Below, one piece after another: positions 5,599 through 7,811 of a DNA stretch of 7,811 nucleotides. Under the pieces are notes generated by a model, which saw only the letters and a list, made by a program, of their open reading frames with translations, was not told where the DNA came from and ran no database searches. Location: the NCBI GenBank assembly GCA_014377155.1, contig JACMQD010000033.1:1-7811 (forward strand). The letters are read 5' to 3'. The position numbers and the translations under genes were made by a program. Position 1 is the first letter of the stretch. Every line of letters starts with the position of its first letter. This DNA comes from Herminiimonas sp. Its GTDB lineage: Bacteria > Pseudomonadota > Gammaproteobacteria > Burkholderiales > Burkholderiaceae.

Positions 5599-7288
5599 AC
5601 GCGTCTTCTCCTGCAATATGTTGCTTGGTCTTGATCGGGGTGGCGTAGACATGTTCCTTGAACGGCGCCACGCCGAGACGGCGGGTGGTATCGATGAAGC
5701 GCTCGTCCTCGATACGGTCGCGCACATACACTTGCAACAGACGTTCGATCACGGTCGGCATTTGCTGCGCCGAAAACGAGGGCCCGATGATCTTGCCGAT
5801 CGAACTGTCGTTACCCTGCGCGCCGCCGATCGACACTTGATACCACTCGGCGCCATCCTTGTCGACGCCGAGTATGCCGATATTGCCGACATGGTGATGG
5901 CCGCAGGCATTGATACAGCCGGAAATATTGAGTTCGATGTCGCCGATGTCGTACTGGAAGTCGAGATTGTCGAACCGCTCTGAAATGGCCGCGGCGATCG
6001 GGATCGACTTGGCATTGGCCAACGAGCAGAAATCGCCGCCCGGGCAGCAGATGATGTCGGTCAGCAAACCGATATTCGGCGTTGCCAGCCCGTGCGCCTT
6101 GGCTTCCTTGAAGAGTTCGACAAGGTCGCACTGGCGGACGTCGGCCAGCACCAGATTCTGTTCATGCGTGACGCGCACTTCGCCGAAGCTGTAGCGGTCG
6201 GCCAGGCCAGCCACGAAATCCATTTGCTCGGCAGTGACGTCGCCCGGCGGTACGCCAGTCTTTTTGAGCGACAGCAGCACGATCGCGTAACCCGGCACTT
6301 TGTGGGCGCGTACGTTGCGGCGGGTCCATGCAGCGAACGGCTTGTCCTCCGCCTTGTGGGCTTCGATCGCGACGTCGTCGCCGGCGAAGCTTTCATAGGG
6401 ATGCGGCGTAAAGTACGACGCCACGCGATCAAATTCTTCCTGCGTCAGCGTGCTCGGGCCATCTTTCAGGTCGGCCCATTCCTGTTCAACCTGCTGGCGG
6501 AAATCATCGACGCCGATGGCTTTTACGAGAATCTTGATGCGGGCCTTGTACTTGTTGTCGCGACGGCCGTACTGGTTGTAGACCCGCATGACCGCTTCGG
6601 TGTAGGTCAGCATGTGCTGCCATGGCAGGAACTCGCAGATCACGCTGCCGAGGATCGGCGTACGGCCCATGCCGCCACCGACCATCACGCGCAGACCGAT
6701 TTCACCGGCGTCATTGGTGATGACCGAGTAACCGATGTCATGCACGGCAGTGGCAGCGCGGTCTTCGACAGCACCGTTGTAGGCCAGCTTGAACTTGCGC
6801 GGCAGGTAGGCGAATTCGGGGTGGAAGGTGCTCCACTGACGCATGATCTCGGCATACGGACGCGGATCGATCAGCTCGTCTGCGGCGACGCCACAGAATT
6901 CATCCGACGTGATGTTACGGATGCAATTGCCCGAAGTCTGGATTGCATGCATTTCGACCGACGCCAGGTCGGCCAGAATTTGTGGCGTGTCTTCCAGATT
7001 GATCCAGTTGTACTGGATGTTCTGGCGGGTCGTGAAATGGCCGTAGCCACGATCGTATTTGCGGGCGATGGTGGCAAACATGCGCATTTGCGCGGACGAC
7101 AGCAAGCCGTACGGCACCGCCACGCGCAGCATGTACGCATGGCGCTGCATGTAAAGGCCGTTTTGCAAGCGCAGCGGCTGGAATTCTTCTTCCAGCAGTT
7201 CGCCGCTGAGGCGGCGGCGTACCTGATCAGCGTACTGTGCAATGCGTTCCTTGACGATTTGGTGGTCGTATTGATCGTAGCGATACAT
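5591..7288 (-). CDS. cysI: Assimilatory nitrite/sulfite reductase (siroheme, [4Fe-4S]), CysI-like
   Basis: Six-electron reduction of sulfite to sulfide at a siroheme coupled to a [4Fe-4S] cluster, in the cytoplasm. The 565 residues show both repeated ferredoxin-like/siroheme halves. Cluster ligands are C415-x5-C421 in CCPGGDFC and C458-x3-C462 in SGCINACGHH. Substrate-pocket basic residues appear as R88 in TTRQN, R124 in NCIRNI, and K165 and K167 in RKFKLAYNG. Sequence alone does not separate sulfite from nitrite as substrate, but the neighbours cysH, cysD, cysN and cobA argue for sulfite. No CysJ flavoprotein is encoded nearby, so the donor is probably ferredoxin or an unlinked reductase. 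The start at 7288 has AAAGGA six bases upstream. The stop lies eight bases inside the DUF934 gene (ATGCGTGA). Confidence 0.93.
   Translation of the reverse strand: MYRYDQYDHQIVKERIAQYADQVRRRLSGELLEEEFQPLRLQNGLYMQRHAYMLRVAVPYGLLSSAQMRMFATIARKYDRGYGHFTTRQNIQYNWINLEDTPQILADLASVEMHAIQTSGNCIRNITSDEFCGVAADELIDPRPYAEIMRQWSTFHPEFAYLPRKFKLAYNGAVEDRAATAVHDIGYSVITNDAGEIGLRVMVGGGMGRTPILGSVICEFLPWQHMLTYTEAVMRVYNQYGRRDNKYKARIKILVKAIGVDDFRQQVEQEWADLKDGPSTLTQEEFDRVASYFTPHPYESFAGDDVAIEAHKAEDKPFAAWTRRNVRAHKVPGYAIVLLSLKKTGVPPGDVTAEQMDFVAGLADRYSFGEVRVTHEQNLVLADVRQCDLVELFKEAKAHGLATPNIGLLTDIICCPGGDFCSLANAKSIPIAAAISERFDNLDFQYDIGDIELNISGCINACGHHHVGNIGILGVDKDGAEWYQVSIGGAQGNDSSIGKIIGPSFSAQQMPTVIERLLQVYVRDRIEDERFIDTTRRLGVAPFKEHVYATPIKTKQHIAGEDAYA
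5608..5612 (-). promoter_or_regulatory. Shine-Dalgarno site of the DUF934 gene inside cysI
   Basis: AGGAG on the minus strand, nine bases before the ATG at 5598 and within the last cysI codons. It fixes the start at MRDIIKN and rules out the longer open frame reaching back to 5727. Confidence 0.75.
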
Positions 7289-7294
7289 CGTGAA

Positions 7295-7300
7295 TCCTTT
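7295..7300 (-). promoter_or_regulatory. Shine-Dalgarno site of cysI
   Basis: AAAGGA on the minus strand, six bases before the cysI ATG at 7288, within the 22-base AT-rich gap after the permease stop. It supports MYRYDQYD as the true N terminus. Confidence 0.75.
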
Positions 7301-7310
7301 AAAACATTTC

Positions 7311-7811
7311 TTAATAAACCAGCTTGATGGCGACGCCGGTCAGCGTCGTGGCGAGCAAACCACGCAAGATCTTGTCCGGTACGGCCTTGGCTGCCAGCGA
7401 ACCGATGGTAATACCCGGCATCGACCCCAGCAACAAGCTGCCAAGCAGTATCCAGTTGATCGATCCCAGCCACCAGTGGCCCAGCGCCGCAATGGCAGTG
7501 AGCGGGACCGCATAGGCGATATCGGTACCGGCGATTTCAGCGGGCGACAGGCGCGGATACAGCAATACCAGCAAGGTCGCACCAATGGCGCCGGCACCGA
7601 TCGACGAGATCGTCACGAGGATGCCCAGCACTGCACCGGATACCACCGTCGCTATTATAAGATTAGTGCCCTGTAATTGCTTCTCTGGATGGGCATTGAT
7701 GTAGGCTTGCATACGGCCGCGAAAGAGGATGGCGACAACCGTCAGGATCACCGAGCCGGCAATCGAGTAGCGGATGATCTGGCCGATTTCCTTGTCGAGC
7801 GCGCCGAAATG
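7311..7811 (-). CDS. TauE/SafE family permease, C-terminal half (5' end outside window)
   Basis: Inner-membrane permease of the TauE/SafE family, whose members are linked to export or uptake of sulfite, sulfoacetate and other sulfur anions. The minus-strand frame is open to the window edge and gives 166 residues; a normal member has about 250-270, so this is the second half. Hydrophobic segments lie at about 15-30, 51-68, 72-85, 97-113, 119-139 and 149-165. Family-typical stretches are VTISSIGAGAIGATLL (66-81), GTDIAYAVPLTA (95-106), GHWWLGSINW (111-120) and GSMPGITIGS (129-138). An in-frame GTG at 7751 is a possible internal start, but the code upstream continues in the same style. It ends 22 bases before cysI, so it is probably an early gene of the operon. 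Whether it brings in sulfate or removes toxic sulfite cannot be read from the sequence. Confidence 0.9.
   Translation of the reverse strand, partial: HFGALDKEIGQIIRYSIAGSVILTVVAILFRGRMQAYINAHPEKQLQGTNLIIATVVSGAVLGILVTISSIGAGAIGATLLVLLYPRLSPAEIAGTDIAYAVPLTAIAALGHWWLGSINWILLGSLLLGSMPGITIGSLAAKAVPDKILRGLLATTLTGVAIKLVY
7654..7659 (-). promoter_or_regulatory. Possible internal -10 element (TATAAT) upstream of cysI
   Basis: A perfect TATAAT on the minus strand, made by consecutive codons AAT CTT ATA ATA within the permease gene, about 365 bases before cysI. The bases at the proper spacing upstream do not form a good -35 box and there is no TGn extension, so a sigma-70 promoter is only a possibility; an activator such as CysB could compensate. 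Confidence 0.2.

Noticed and set aside
6092..7327. Open plus-strand frame of 411 codons opposite cysI
   Set aside because: It is the mirror of a strongly conserved siroheme reductase frame in GC-rich DNA. Its translation shows no recognisable domain, and it runs through the cysI start and the gap.

Overview
The window looks like chromosomal DNA of a betaproteobacterium, most likely Burkholderiales and possibly Oxalobacteraceae. This rests on protein style (the DUF934 protein beside a one-subunit nitrite/sulfite reductase, an APS-type CysH, separate CysD and CysN) and moderately high GC content. The genus is inference; no marker gene is present. Coding density is nearly complete: no gene-free stretch exceeds 26 bases, and I see no RNA gene, mobile element, CRISPR array or large repeat.

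Plus strand, left end (1-1261): the C-terminal three quarters of lptG, an inner-membrane subunit of the LPS export transporter, followed after 19 bases by a small single-domain CbiX-type sirohydrochlorin chelatase.

Minus strand, rest of the window (7811 down to 1262): a compact assimilatory sulfate reduction operon. In transcription order it holds a TauE/SafE-family permease (5' end outside the window), cysI (nitrite/sulfite reductase), a DUF934 protein, cysH (APS reductase), cysD and cysN (two subunits of ATP sulfurylase), and cobA (uroporphyrinogen-III C-methyltransferase). Gaps are 22 bases or fewer except 26 between cysH and cysD, and three junctions overlap (8, 4 and 1 bases), so this is very likely one transcript. 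Its main promoter lies beyond the right edge.

How they work together: CysDN activates sulfate to APS with ATP and GTP. CysH, which carries the cysteines of a [4Fe-4S] APS reductase, reduces APS directly to sulfite, which fits the absence of an APS kinase. CysI reduces sulfite to sulfide with a siroheme/[4Fe-4S] centre. CobA makes precorrin-2 for siroheme, and the convergent CbiX could insert the iron. The precorrin-2 dehydrogenase and the electron donor of CysI are not in the window. The permease may move sulfate or export excess sulfite.

I found no clearly new system. The points most worth a second look are the cysteine-free DUF934 protein locked between cysI and cysH, the siroheme pathway split over two convergent transcripts whose stop codons touch, and a perfect TATAAT formed by two rare ATA codons inside the permease gene.
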